A stretch of 64,000 bases of DNA, taken from contig NZ_CAAAHX010000005.1 in NCBI RefSeq assembly GCF_900639865.1, forward strand, positions 248,001-312,000, written 5' to 3'. The translations under genes were made by a program, and so were the position numbers. The DNA comes from Legionella gresilensis. Its GTDB lineage: Bacteria > Pseudomonadota > Gammaproteobacteria > Legionellales > Legionellaceae. The notes below the pieces were generated by a model. That model did not search any database. It worked only from the letters and a program-made list of their open reading frames with translations, and was not told the origin of the DNA. How positions within the stretch are numbered: the first letter of the stretch is position 1; every line of letters starts with the position of its first letter. Positions 44,844 through 54,585 of this stretch are shown here, one piece after another.

Positions 44844-46535
44844 CTAATGATTTAAGTGAAATAGCGTTAAAATATGCTTACTCATGTTTTTAGCAAGCTC
44901 CTCCTCACTTAAAAAGAATGCGCCTTGTATTTCCCCCATTAATAAATTTTTTTCCTCTTCGCTCTCTACACGAGCCACCAATATAATATTAGGATTAATC
45001 TCTTTAGCTAGATGTAATATCTGTCGCATATTAAACGTATCAGAGGAGGCGCCAACTAGCATCTCCGCATGTGCCACATTAGCTCGTATAAGCGTTGTTG
45101 GATTTGTTGCATCACCAGGCACTGCTGCTATTTTCTTTTTCTGTAAAGACTCAATCAATTCGCGATTTTGATCAATGACAATATAAGGAATATTTTTTTC
45201 ACGAAATGACGCAGCAATTTTCTTACCAACCTTACCATAACCAACTAGAATAATATGTTTGGATAAATGCTTATCAGGTTCTAAAGTAGGTAGCATTAAG
45301 GGCGCTTTCTTGGATTCAAAAGCCTGCAGATAGGGAAATTTTGTTTTTACCCATACTGTAAGAGGCAAGATTGCTTTAAATAAAAAAGGATTTAAGGTAA
45401 TTGAAATTAATGCGCCAGCAAGTATCATACCTTGTCCTTCTGGTGGTAATAATTTTAACAAAACGCCTTGACTTGCTAAGATAAATGAGAACTCACCGAT
45501 TTGCGCTAAACTTGCGGCTATCGTTAATGCGGTATTTAAAGGATAGTGAAAACTTAAAACCAATAAAGCTGCAGCAATCGATTTACCAATAACAATAATC
45601 ACCACCACAATTAAGATTTGTAAAGGCTGATCAAGAAATACATGCGGGTTAACAAGCATGCCTACTGATACAAAAAATAAGACAGCAAATGCATCTCGAA
45701 AAGGAAGAGAATCCTCAGCCGCTCGCTGGCTAAACCTAGACTCTCTAATAATCATACCAGCAAAAAAAGCGCCTAAGGCAAACGATATATCAAATAGTTT
45801 AGCTGCGACAAACGCTATACTAACAGCTGCTGCAATAACACATAAAGTGAAAAGCTCTCTTGAACCAGTACGAGTAACCTGCCAAAGTAATTTAGGTAGT
45901 GCCCAACGGCCTATTAAAAACATTCCAATAACAAATGCAGAAATTTTTAATAGCGCCAAACTTAAAACAAGAACTAAAGAGCTGTTGGTATTGTTTTGGG
46001 GTCCAACACCTGCCACCTGCGCTATAAAAGGTAAAAAAACTAAGGCTAAAATCATGGCTAGATCCTCTACAATTAGCCAACCTACAGCAATCTGCCCCTT
46101 CGTTGTTTCTAACATGTTTTGCGACTCAAGCGCCCTAATTAGAACAACCGTACTAGCAACAGAAAGTGCTAAACCAAATACTAATGCGCCACTTAATGTC
46201 CAACCCCAAAAACTAGCTAAGCTTGCACCAAGTATTGTGGCAACAGCAATTTGAATTATGGCGCCTGGAAGAGCAATTTTTCTTGTCTCTAATAAATTAT
46301 CTACAGAGAAATGCAAGCCAACGCCAAACATCAATAACATGACCCCAATCTCGGCAAATTCAGCAGCAATGGCTGAATTGGCAACAAAACCCGGGGTAAA
46401 TGGGCCAATCATCATGCCAGCTACTAAATAACCTACTAATGAAGGTAATTTCAATTTAACTGCTATAAATCCCATAATAACGGCAAAACCCAGGGCTGTT
46501 GCTAACGTTGTTACGAGAGGTAAACTAGGGTGCAT
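44844..46535 (-). CDS. CPA2 monovalent cation:proton antiporter (YbaL/KefB type)
   Basis: A 563-residue protein: about 12-13 membrane segments (residues 1-385) followed by a cytosolic RCK_N domain. The transport part has the CPA2 signatures VGYLVAGMMIGPFTPG and FALGAFFAGMIIRES. The RCK part opens with ILVGYGKVGKKIAASF and contains the dinucleotide-binding acidic end (IVIDQN). Length matches E. coli YbaL (558) better than KefB/KefC (about 600-620), and no TrkA-C extension follows. It exchanges K+ or Na+ for H+ and may be controlled by NAD(H). Confidence 0.92.
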   Translation of the reverse strand: MHPSLPLVTTLATALGFAVIMGFIAVKLKLPSLVGYLVAGMMIGPFTPGFVANSAIAAEFAEIGVMLLMFGVGLHFSVDNLLETRKIALPGAIIQIAVATILGASLASFWGWTLSGALVFGLALSVASTVVLIRALESQNMLETTKGQIAVGWLIVEDLAMILALVFLPFIAQVAGVGPQNNTNSSLVLVLSLALLKISAFVIGMFLIGRWALPKLLWQVTRTGSRELFTLCVIAAAVSIAFVAAKLFDISFALGAFFAGMIIRESRFSQRAAEDSLPFRDAFAVLFFVSVGMLVNPHVFLDQPLQILIVVVIIVIGKSIAAALLVLSFHYPLNTALTIAASLAQIGEFSFILASQGVLLKLLPPEGQGMILAGALISITLNPFLFKAILPLTVWVKTKFPYLQAFESKKAPLMLPTLEPDKHLSKHIILVGYGKVGKKIAASFREKNIPYIVIDQNRELIESLQKKKIAAVPGDATNPTTLIRANVAHAEMLVGASSDTFNMRQILHLAKEINPNIILVARVESEEEKNLLMGEIQGAFFLSEEELAKNMSKHILTLFHLNH

Positions 46536-46736
46536 ATATTATTTCCATATTTAAATGCAGCTATCATTTTTTGAAATTTTATTTTATATAAAAGTATAGT
46601 GATAGAATGAGGACTTCGATTAGAAATAAATTAAAATTTAACCCCTTCTTGGAATTTGATAGGCTAGGAAAAATTACTTTTTATAACAAAACCTGCTTAT
46701 TTAATTTTAAATAGTTAACTTATTTAATTACCAATT

Positions 46737-47300
46737 ATGATTAAACGCTGCGCATGGTCGCCTGAAAATAAACCAGATTATCAACTCTATCATGATAAAG
46801 AATGGGGAGTGCCTGTACATGATGATATCAAGCACTTTGAAATGTTAGCGCTTGAAGGAGCGCAAGCTGGCTTAAGTTGGTATACCATTCTTAAGCGACG
46901 CGAAGGTTATCGTCGTGCTTTTAAAAATTTTGATCCAGTGATAGTTGCTTGCATGAGTGATGATGAACTTGAAAAAATATTAGCGACTGGCGATATTATT
47001 CGCAATCGTCTAAAAGTCTTTTCTGTTCGCCAAAATGCGTCTGTATTTATTGCTATCCAAAAAGAATTTAAGTCGTTTGATACCTATGTTTGGTCATACA
47101 TTGGAAACAAACCTAAAGTTAATCGCCCTAAAATACTTAACGATATTCCTGCACATACAATAGAATCTGATGCATTATCTAAAGATTTAAAAAAACGTGG
47201 TATGAGCTTTGTCGGCTCTACTATTATATATGCTTATATGCAAGCTGTTGGTATAGTCAATGATCACACTCAAGATTGCTTTTTATGTCCTAAGCGCTAA
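46737..47300 (+). CDS. tag: DNA-3-methyladenine glycosylase I
   Basis: A 187-residue base-excision enzyme that removes 3-methyladenine. The conserved N terminus RCAWSPENKPDYQLYHDKEWGVP carries the zinc ligands Cys and His; the C-terminal DHTQDCFLC supplies the other two. The substrate-pocket segment LEGAQAGLSWYTILKRREGYRRAFKNFDP is unmistakable for the Tag family. Full length. It converges on the EmrB-like transporter gene, 11 bp away, with no clear terminator between. Confidence 0.97.
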   Translation: MIKRCAWSPENKPDYQLYHDKEWGVPVHDDIKHFEMLALEGAQAGLSWYTILKRREGYRRAFKNFDPVIVACMSDDELEKILATGDIIRNRLKVFSVRQNASVFIAIQKEFKSFDTYVWSYIGNKPKVNRPKILNDIPAHTIESDALSKDLKKRGMSFVGSTIIYAYMQAVGIVNDHTQDCFLCPKR

Positions 47301-47311
47301 CTACTATTTTT

Positions 47312-48814
47312 TTATAAGCTAGGTTTGTGATGAGTTACCTGTGGACTAAGTCGTAACGGTGGATAAAAAGTAATAAGTAAAATTGTAATTAGAATGACAC
47401 TTAGCCAAGCCATTAGGTAAAAACAATCATCTAGCGCTAAAGCAGTAGCTCGCCTTAATAAAGCACTGTTTAACTCCGCTAAAGCAGCTTTACCCTTTAA
47501 ATTAAATTGGCTAGCTTTCGTTAAATAATAAGAAACCTGTTGTGAAAAAAGTGTTAATTTGCTCCCTAAACGTTCATAATAAAATACTTGTCGACGTTGC
47601 CATAAGGTAACAAATAAGGCAGTACCGAGGCCGCTACTATATAGTCGTATAATATGAAAACAGTTCACTGCCTCTTTGGTTTTTTCGGCTGAGAAAGTTT
47701 GCGCCGGAAGCTTAAATAAAGGTGGTAAGAAAAGCGCTAACCCAAGACCGGCAAGAATACGAGAAAAAGCGATACGATTAAAATTTACTTCGCTATTAAA
47801 TGTAGCGGTATAAAAAAAAGAAATAGTAAAAAAGAGTAAGGCAATTGCTAGCGGCAGACGTGGATCGGTTCGTTTATAATCAAGAAAAAGAGGTATCCAA
47901 GCGCCAAAAGCCATAGTGATAATAATTAAAGCAATCCAATTAGGTGTATAATTGACATACAGCTTTAACCATAACCCCAGTAAAATCACCATACCATAAT
48001 ACATGCCAAAGAGAATCCCAATGTTTAACATGGCAAACGTAAAAAAGAAGTTTTTAAAAAGGTGTAAATTAATCACGCTGTAAGCAGAATTAAGACTATT
48101 AAAAATAAAAAGTAGTGTGCTTACGCCTCCAATAATAAGTAAAACATTGATTAAATTAGAACGAAACCAATCTAGTTCTTGGCCAACCATTAAAGCCGTG
48201 CCGATACAAATGATACTAATACTATAAAGAAAAAAATTAATTTTATTAAAATAAACTTCTTGTGGCCTTTCATCTAAATGTCGCAAACTTATAGCTACTA
48301 ATATCATCAATATTAAACAAATAGGTATATTGGTAAAAAATAGAAACCGCCAATGATGAGCATAAGCAACCCAGGCTCCCCAACTCGCGCCAAGTACCGG
48401 TGTAAATGAAAAACAAATAAAGAGATAAGGCAATAATTTTGCCTGCCGTTCAGAAGAAAAAACTTTTGGTATCAAAACAAGTGTAATCAATAAATATAAA
48501 GGTCCTGACGCTACACCTTCTAAAAATCGGAATAAGATAAAATTAAAATAACTTGTTGCTGTAGCGCAGAGCCAAGAAAAAAGAAGCATCAAAACAAGAC
48601 AGAGAAGATAAAATTTTATGGGACTTAATTTCATTGCATTTGGTTTACCTAAAGGTGTGCTTAAGGTATTACCAAGACAAAAAAAACTAACACTATAAAA
48701 GCTAATAAACGTACTGCCGCCTAAATCACTAACGATATAAATCCCCGCCATAATAGGTAGCGTTAAATTAAAAATTACTAAAGCCAGCGTAAAAATAAAG
48801 ATAAATAAATGCAT
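47312..48814 (-). CDS. MFS drug transporter, DHA2 (EmrB) family
   Basis: A 500-residue inner-membrane protein with about 14 hydrophobic segments, the DHA2 plan. It resembles EmrB-type exporters working with an EmrA adaptor. Motif C-like residues appear in FTPVLGASWGAWVAYAHHWRFLFFTNIP, the DHA2 signature, near 140-167. It is the last gene of a tight three-gene operon (OMF 50002-51462, adaptor 48815-50005, this gene) whose ends touch, so all three parts of an exporter come from one transcript. The substrate is unknown (drugs, siderophore or fatty acid). Confidence 0.92.
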   Translation of the reverse strand: MHLFIFIFTLALVIFNLTLPIMAGIYIVSDLGGSTFISFYSVSFFCLGNTLSTPLGKPNAMKLSPIKFYLLCLVLMLLFSWLCATATSYFNFILFRFLEGVASGPLYLLITLVLIPKVFSSERQAKLLPYLFICFSFTPVLGASWGAWVAYAHHWRFLFFTNIPICLILMILVAISLRHLDERPQEVYFNKINFFLYSISIICIGTALMVGQELDWFRSNLINVLLIIGGVSTLLFIFNSLNSAYSVINLHLFKNFFFTFAMLNIGILFGMYYGMVILLGLWLKLYVNYTPNWIALIIITMAFGAWIPLFLDYKRTDPRLPLAIALLFFTISFFYTATFNSEVNFNRIAFSRILAGLGLALFLPPLFKLPAQTFSAEKTKEAVNCFHIIRLYSSGLGTALFVTLWQRRQVFYYERLGSKLTLFSQQVSYYLTKASQFNLKGKAALAELNSALLRRATALALDDCFYLMAWLSVILITILLITFYPPLRLSPQVTHHKPSL

Positions 48815-50005
48815 TTAAGCGTCTCGTTGCAAAGGCTTTAAATCAGGCGCTTTGTAAGCATACCGTTTTAAGGTAGGATCTAGGTTAGCAACAATAATTT
48901 CATGAATTAATCGTTTACTACCCACTTCCTCGCTTACAAAAATATCAGTCCCATAGTTTGGACCATTATAGGATGTAGGAATAAGAAGTCCTTGTTTTGA
49001 AAGATCCACTCTCACTTCTAAAGACAACCCTATGCGTAAGGGATACTTCCTTATCTCTTCTGCCTCTAAAGCAATTCGAACAGGTAACCTTTGAACTATT
49101 TTAATCCAATTTCCCGATAAATTTTCGGGCGGTAATAAAGAAAATGCATTACCTGCACCACCTGACAAACCTACTATACGTCCATGAAAAACAATATCAC
49201 GCCCATATAAATCAGAGGTGATTCTGACAGATTGCCCTATACGCATTCGTTTTAATTGTGTTTCTTTAAAATTAGCATTTACCCAAATTTGATTAAGAGG
49301 AATAATTGCCATTAAAACATCAGTCGGATTAACAGCCATGCCCACTTGAATTGTACGCTGAGCAATTAGCCCCTCGACAGGTGCATAAATATTAGAGCGA
49401 TACAGTTGCACCCATGCATCTCGAACTTCTTGCTCGGCTTTTCGTATTATAGGATGATTAACTATGGAGCTACTTTGAATGAAAGCTAGGGCTCTTTGAT
49501 AATTATTTTCCGTACTTTTTAATGCAGCTAAACTCGCTTTTAAATCATCAGCTGCATTTTGATAATCTTCTAATGAGACGCCCTTATCTTGTATAACGCC
49601 AGCTCGATGTTTAAAATTTTGCCGTGCTTTTAATAGTTGGGCTTTACGAATATTAATATCTTCTTGTATTTGAAATACTTCATGAAAAGCTTGACAAACT
49701 TGCCGTACTGCATAGGCAAGATTTGCTTTGGCTTTCTCCAGTGCAATTGTTGCGTCAGTTTGATTCAGTTGTACAAGGAGCTGGCCTTTTTTGACTAAAT
49801 AAGTTTCATCGCTGTGGATACCTGTCACAAAACCACTTCTAAGTGGTTTAATAAAAACTTGATTACCTTGAACATAAGCATCATTTGTATATTCTTCGCT
49901 ATGCCAAAAAAGCAACCAGACGAAGAAGAGAACTATGGCTAAAATTAGAATCATTAGTAGGATAATATTATATCTCTTTGCATTAATATGTTGTTCATTG
50001 TTCAT
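48815..50005 (-). CDS. EmrA/HlyD-type membrane fusion protein
   Basis: A 396-residue adaptor from the ATG at 50005, which overlaps the stop of the upstream gene (ATGA); a longer frame adds 11 residues inside that gene. It has one N-terminal membrane span (IILLMILILAIVLFFVWLLF), the lipoyl start EYTNDAYVQGNQVFIKPLRSG, a coiled-coil hairpin (about 95-175) and the returning lipoyl half IYAPVEGLIAQRTIQVGMAV. This is EmrA architecture. It links the MFS pump to the outer-membrane channel encoded upstream. Confidence 0.93.
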   Translation of the reverse strand: MNNEQHINAKRYNIILLMILILAIVLFFVWLLFWHSEEYTNDAYVQGNQVFIKPLRSGFVTGIHSDETYLVKKGQLLVQLNQTDATIALEKAKANLAYAVRQVCQAFHEVFQIQEDINIRKAQLLKARQNFKHRAGVIQDKGVSLEDYQNAADDLKASLAALKSTENNYQRALAFIQSSSIVNHPIIRKAEQEVRDAWVQLYRSNIYAPVEGLIAQRTIQVGMAVNPTDVLMAIIPLNQIWVNANFKETQLKRMRIGQSVRITSDLYGRDIVFHGRIVGLSGGAGNAFSLLPPENLSGNWIKIVQRLPVRIALEAEEIRKYPLRIGLSLEVRVDLSKQGLLIPTSYNGPNYGTDIFVSEEVGSKRLIHEIIVANLDPTLKRYAYKAPDLKPLQRDA

Positions 50006-51462
50006 GATTGTCTTACCAGTGGCACAACTGCTTGACAATAACCTCCACCAAGCGCTTTAGTTAACTTAATTGAAGCTAAATATTGATTATAAAGAATCGT
50101 GAGATTCATTAATTTTTTTTCAATTACATCTTCCTGCTGCCTATAAACCTCCATGCCATTATCTAAACCATTTCTTTCGCGTTTTACTACTATTCTATAA
50201 CGTTCTTCTGCCAAATTAAGAATACGCGTTTGCTCAAGCTGTCGTTGATAAACTGATTTTGCAAAGGCTAAAATATCAAGTATTTCCTGAGTACTGCGTA
50301 ATAATAAATTATTATAAGCAAAAATAGCTGCATCAAATTGTGCTTTATTCGCTCTAATGTTCGCCCTTATTGAACCAGCGGTAAAAATAGGTAAGTGGAT
50401 TGCTGGCCTAAGTGCGGCTGTAAAGCTTGAGGCACGCAATAATTTTTCCCAACCTGCACTTTCTAAACCAACTAAACCAACAAGATTTACATCAGGATAA
50501 TAATCAGCCATCGCTGCGCCTGTTTGATAAGCTAGGGCCTTGGCCCGCCAAATCTGTGCCATTAAATCAGGACGCCTAGCAATTAAGTCGATAGAAATTG
50601 TTTGAGGTATGATTAATTTTTTGGGCAAGTGAGCTAATTTGCTAGTTATAGACAAAGCTGCTTCAGGATTTCTCCCTGCTAAAATATTAATTAGATGGCG
50701 ATTTGTAGCAACCTCATTTTCAATATCAGCTAATAATTGTTTTGCCTCGGATAAATTTTCAGCGATTGTATACGTTGGCAAATCGCTCGCTAATGCATTA
50801 CGAAGTAGCTTATTTTGCAGCGTGACAATATTTTGTCTTACTGACACTAATTGACGGTAAAGTTGCCGTTTAATTAAATTAACCTTATAAGCAAAATAAG
50901 CCTGCGCAAGTGCAGTTGTAGTTAACAATTGCACTTGCGCAACTTCAGCACGTTCAGCTTTTGCTCTACCAATAGCAGCCGCTAATAAATTATGATTTTT
51001 TCCCCAAAAATCAAATTCATAGCGGAATGAAAGAGATAAATCAATCAAATCAGCATGGCGTGGAAAGTGACGATTAAGGGCCCGAAATAAGCCGTTTTTA
51101 CTAACATATTGCAAATTTTCTTTAAAATCGAAAAAAACGAGCGGAAATAATTTAGACCGTGTTACTAATGCCTCTTGCCGAGCAGCCTTCATTTTGCTTT
51201 TCACTTCATGAATAGAAGGATTGTTACAAAGTGCTTCTAACATTAAGGCACTAAGTTCTGGTGAATTATAAACCAACCACCAATATTTACTTGGCCAATC
51301 ACCTGATTTTATTACTGGACTCTTTTCTTGTGCTTTAATCTCGCCTTCTATATTTGGTATTGATTTTAGAGCTCGAGTTTGTTGATATGGTGGTAAAGAG
51401 ACCTGACAGGATAGCAGCATCCAAAATATAAAATAAACACTCATCCTTAAGGTACCACGCAT
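50002..51462 (-). CDS. Outer-membrane efflux lipoprotein (NodT/TolC-like OMF)
   Basis: A 486-residue outer-membrane factor. The lipobox LLSC (near residue 19) marks lipidation, as in the NodT group. The two-fold OMF repeat is seen: WWLVYNSPELSALMLEALCNNPSI in the first half, and VNLVGLVGLESAGWEK with RRPDLMAQIWRAKAL in the second. It forms a trimeric exit duct for the EmrAB-like pump encoded downstream. It may also serve the RND pump at 13787-18135, which lacks its own channel. Confidence 0.92.
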   Translation of the reverse strand: MRGTLRMSVYFIFWMLLSCQVSLPPYQQTRALKSIPNIEGEIKAQEKSPVIKSGDWPSKYWWLVYNSPELSALMLEALCNNPSIHEVKSKMKAARQEALVTRSKLFPLVFFDFKENLQYVSKNGLFRALNRHFPRHADLIDLSLSFRYEFDFWGKNHNLLAAAIGRAKAERAEVAQVQLLTTTALAQAYFAYKVNLIKRQLYRQLVSVRQNIVTLQNKLLRNALASDLPTYTIAENLSEAKQLLADIENEVATNRHLINILAGRNPEAALSITSKLAHLPKKLIIPQTISIDLIARRPDLMAQIWRAKALAYQTGAAMADYYPDVNLVGLVGLESAGWEKLLRASSFTAALRPAIHLPIFTAGSIRANIRANKAQFDAAIFAYNNLLLRSTQEILDILAFAKSVYQRQLEQTRILNLAEERYRIVVKRERNGLDNGMEVYRQQEDVIEKKLMNLTILYNQYLASIKLTKALGGGYCQAVVPLVRQS

Positions 51463-51790
51463 GCATCTATCCTTGGTTGCTTAATACATTAATAAAGATT
51501 AAATAAGCTAATTATGTTAGCTCTGAAAATAAGTTGAGTAAAATGATATTTAGAAGATGCAACCACAAGAGATTTCTTTAAAGTTTCTGTAGGCGTACAT
51601 GCTACTTCCAAGAATAAAACTATAGATTCAGCAGTTAAGTAAAATTATTTCAAATTGCTATAAAATTAATATTATTTTTTGACTTACTTATTGATTATAA
51701 ATAAATGAAAGCCTCCGAAAATCAGTTATATTAAAAACATATTTTTTGTTATTCAAACTAACGTATTTGCTGCATCAATTACATAAAAAG
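51463..51790. other. Intergenic gap without recognisable content
   Basis: A 328-bp AT-rich stretch between the OMF start and the end of the frameshifted secreted gene. It must contain the promoter of the tripartite efflux operon, but no clear -35/-10 pair, repeat or ORF stands out. Confidence 0.4.
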
Positions 51791-52248
51791 TTAATATTTC
51801 TTCATAATAGTAGGTGGCACTGCAATAACTTCTAATTCAAAATAGATGGTATTTGTGTTATCACCAACAATAGGAATAGGCGTAGTGGGATGAGCAGAAA
51901 ATGCTGGACCAAATTCCAAGCGGCATGTTTCACTGGGAGCAATAGCAGGACAGAGGCTTTCATTAATTATATCGATACTAGGTGGAAAACTGCTCTGACA
52001 TTTGTAGCTGTAATATTCGATAAATTAACAATCTCGACAAAACCGCTATTTTCCAAAAAGGTATTTAAAGTAATATGACAAAGTGCTATAGAATTATGGC
52101 AAGTAATTGGGCTTAAACTAGATACTCGGCTAATTTGCAATGTAGCTTGACTAGTTATCTCATTATTTGCATTCGCTTGATTTGAAATAAGCCATAGAAA
52201 AAGAAACGTAGCAAAGACTTTAAGTGTTAAAAATACTTTATCCATCAT
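51791..52248 (-). pseudogene. Frameshifted exported protein gene
   Basis: From the ATG at 52248 (after AGGA) the frame encodes a signal peptide (FLTLKVFATFLFLWLISNQA then NAN) and a beta-rich start (LSNITATNVRAVF), then stops near 51980. The next frame continues the same domain without delay (PPSIDIINESLCPAIAPSET, then CRLEFGPAFSAHP) to a stop at 51791-51793. The pattern TATNVRAxFP...CxxIAPxxTCxLxF is a repeat known from secreted Legionella-type proteins. One missing base at about 52005-52010 separates the halves. It is a recent pseudogene or a sequencing error. Confidence 0.75.
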
Positions 52249-52401
52249 TTCATTCCTAAATAAAAACGCCATGTCAAGGCGTCAACAATACTTATAAAAA
52301 GTTATTCAGTCAATGCCATTGTAAGCTTATTACTAGATTAGATTGTCTGTTATCAAATATTGATTTATATTAAAGTGTTTTTTATACATAGGGAATTGTT
52401 A

Positions 52402-52740
52402 ATGACTGGCCGTTGGTTTCTTAGGATTTATCTTTTAATTTTAATTTTTTCTTTGATAGCTTGCCGTCAAGACACACCTGCAGAAGGTTATAGGGCTTTT
52501 ACTGATTTACAAAAACAAAATCCCGAGCGTTCTGTTTTAACAGAAACAACCATAACTCAAGATAATGTTAACACAACTACCGCGGCAGAAGTTATAGTAA
52601 CAAGCAGTTTAAAAGTAAGTCCACTGCCCCCGGCACCGCCTCCACCACCACCGCCACCTCCTCCACCGCCTCCACCGCCTCCACCGCCGCCGCCAAGTAC
52701 AGCAGTTTTGGATATTAATAATTGTGGAACTATACCCTAA
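52402..52740 (+). CDS. Small lipoprotein with a 20-residue polyproline run
   Basis: The ATG at 52402, after GGGA, gives 112 residues. A lipoprotein signal (LLILIFSLIAC) puts the lipidated cysteine near residue 21. After a Ser/Thr-rich spacer comes an unbroken run of 20 prolines (by codon count, about 52636-52695), and a short C-terminal tail containing a cysteine (NNCGTIP). Such a run needs EF-P for translation and would form a stiff rod of about 6 nm, long enough to cross part of the periplasm. It may hold a partner, for instance the beta-barrel protein encoded 70 bp downstream. No family recognised. Confidence 0.75.
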   Translation: MTGRWFLRIYLLILIFSLIACRQDTPAEGYRAFTDLQKQNPERSVLTETTITQDNVNTTTAAEVIVTSSLKVSPLPPAPPPPPPPPPPPPPPPPPPPPSTAVLDINNCGTIP

Positions 52741-52810
52741 GTTTATTTTGGTAAGGCAAAATGAGATTTTTAGTCAATTTAAAAGTAATTAAACTAGCTG
52801 TGGAAGGAAT

Positions 52811-53776
52811 ATGATGACACGTACTATTTTTCTATTTATGCTGCTCTTATCTGCTTTTGTATATGCAGAAAATAAGAGTCCTGATAATCAAGTTCAATAT
52901 GAAATGATTGAACCTTTAAAACAACAATATATAAGACCCAGAGCTATTGTTAATACAGCCTATGATGATTTTAAATTTACATCGCATAAAGGCGCTCTTT
53001 TTAATAATTATTCTGGCCACAATAGGTATATCGCAGTTGGTGGTGATGATCTTAATTTTGGTAATTACCTTGCTGGTTTTAATTTTTTTAATATTAGGAC
53101 AAATAATACAACGTGGTCACATTTAAATGTTAATTTAAGTCAGAGTTCACTTTCTATAGAGGATAATGGACTTTATATACATGTTATGAGGCAAGTCTTT
53201 TCACCTTTCTTTATCGATGTGTTTGCTAGTTATGGCCAAAATAAATTCAAACTAGATAATATTGTTTATGGTAATACTCTTAGTCCCTTACCAGGCTACT
53301 CACAATACAGCGGCACTAATAGCTTAGCTGGGATCCGTACCTTTTTTGGTTATACTTATCAACGATTTTATCTACAAGGTGATTTAACTTATTTTTATAG
53401 TAATTTCCATCAACGCACTTACAATGTAATTTACCCTAATCAAAACACAATTGTACCAGCACTAACATCTAGAATAGGTACTTTCTTAGAAAACGCTCGC
53501 TTATATTATCAAGTTAATGAGTATTTCTCGCCCTTTGTAAGTGGTGGATTAATTCAATTAGCTAGTCGAAATTATAGTCGACGTTTAATTGATCCAAATC
53601 TTGCTCTAATCCCTCTACCACAACTACTTATTGGCAGAACAGGTTATCGCATAGGTGCAGGATTTAACTTCAACTATAAATTATTACGTATAACACCAAC
53701 TTACTTCTATTCAGAACGCAGCCATAACTTTAAAGATAATTATGCAGGTATTACTTTTGAGTTTATTGGAATTTAA
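52811..53776 (+). CDS. Outer-membrane beta-barrel protein
   Basis: A 321-residue protein with a Sec signal peptide (TIFLFMLLLSAFVYAE, cleavage near YAE). The rest is alternating, aromatic-rich and strand-rich throughout (YLAGFNFFNIR, FFIDVFASYGQNKF, FYLQGDLTYFYSNF, RIGAGFNFNYKL), typical of barrels of about 12 strands. It ends TFEFIGI, close to the C-terminal aromatic signature read by BAM. Residues about 40-100 resemble the autotransporter/OMP barrel type. The second of two ATGs (52814) has better spacing to GGAAGGA. Likely in one operon with the polyproline lipoprotein. Confidence 0.75.
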   Translation: MMTRTIFLFMLLLSAFVYAENKSPDNQVQYEMIEPLKQQYIRPRAIVNTAYDDFKFTSHKGALFNNYSGHNRYIAVGGDDLNFGNYLAGFNFFNIRTNNTTWSHLNVNLSQSSLSIEDNGLYIHVMRQVFSPFFIDVFASYGQNKFKLDNIVYGNTLSPLPGYSQYSGTNSLAGIRTFFGYTYQRFYLQGDLTYFYSNFHQRTYNVIYPNQNTIVPALTSRIGTFLENARLYYQVNEYFSPFVSGGLIQLASRNYSRRLIDPNLALIPLPQLLIGRTGYRIGAGFNFNYKLLRITPTYFYSERSHNFKDNYAGITFEFIGI

Positions 53777-53861
53777 GACTAAGACTTAGACCTTTAACAT
53801 TTAATTTTATTTGCATAAATAGTATCATGGTGCGCATTTATTAATGTAATTAGAGAAATTT

Positions 53862-54353
53862 ATGCTTTTTCGCTATCTGAATCCAGAACAGTTAAGAAAC
53901 CTATGTCAAAAAAAATCACTACAAGAATTGAAAGACCTTAATCATCGCTACGGTGACTTTTTTGAAGTGATTGGTAGCCAGAAAAATGAAGTTTATAACC
54001 AAATCACTTCCATTGATCAAAAAATTACTACTATTCAGTTACAAATAAAAGAGGATAAAGCCTATCAAGAACAAGCTCGAAGATACCGACAGAACGTATT
54101 AGATAATTTACCTGGAAATCCAGCAGAACGACTTTTAGCCCAACAAGGTGTTGCATATGTATTTGATTATACTCAGCTTAGCCTGCAAGAAAAATTACGT
54201 AAGCTCGAACGTCAAAAAGCAGATTTAACGCAAAGCCTTAACAGACTTACTGTTGAATTTAGAGCCTACATACAGGAATTAAAAATTGTTAATGCTGTGA
54301 TAGAAGAAAAAGAAGTTAAAGTAGCCCCTTTAGAACCGCTAGCTTTAAATTAA
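53862..54353 (+). CDS. Coiled-coil orphan protein, 163 residues
   Basis: Not recognised. The N-terminal 30 residues (LFRYLNPEQLRNLCQKKSLQ) look like a short helical domain, reminiscent of an F-box-like start. A coiled coil follows (about 45-75 and again 110-150), broken by a NPAERLLAQQG turn near 90. No export signal. Monocistronic. Confidence 0.55.
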   Translation: MLFRYLNPEQLRNLCQKKSLQELKDLNHRYGDFFEVIGSQKNEVYNQITSIDQKITTIQLQIKEDKAYQEQARRYRQNVLDNLPGNPAERLLAQQGVAYVFDYTQLSLQEKLRKLERQKADLTQSLNRLTVEFRAYIQELKIVNAVIEEKEVKVAPLEPLALN

Positions 54354-54585
54354 ATAGAGGCAACTCAATTGGTATCAATAAATTTTATGCCTAAGTAGTT
54401 ATTATTTCTATTTTTTTTAAGAAATTATTATTTATTAACTATTGGCGCTACTAAAAATTTCCTTAGCCTATATATAAAATTTTTTTAGTTAAAACGCATA
54501 AATTTTATGAGAACACTTAATGAACGTCTAATTTTCACATAGTAATATTTTTAGTCATAAGAACACATAAAGGTTAGTGAATATT

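Noticed and set aside
45658-46254. 198-codon open frame on the + strand
   Set aside because: It is the antisense of the well-supported antiporter gene, has no ribosome site, and its basic, Lys/Thr/Ala-rich composition is typical of a shadow frame.
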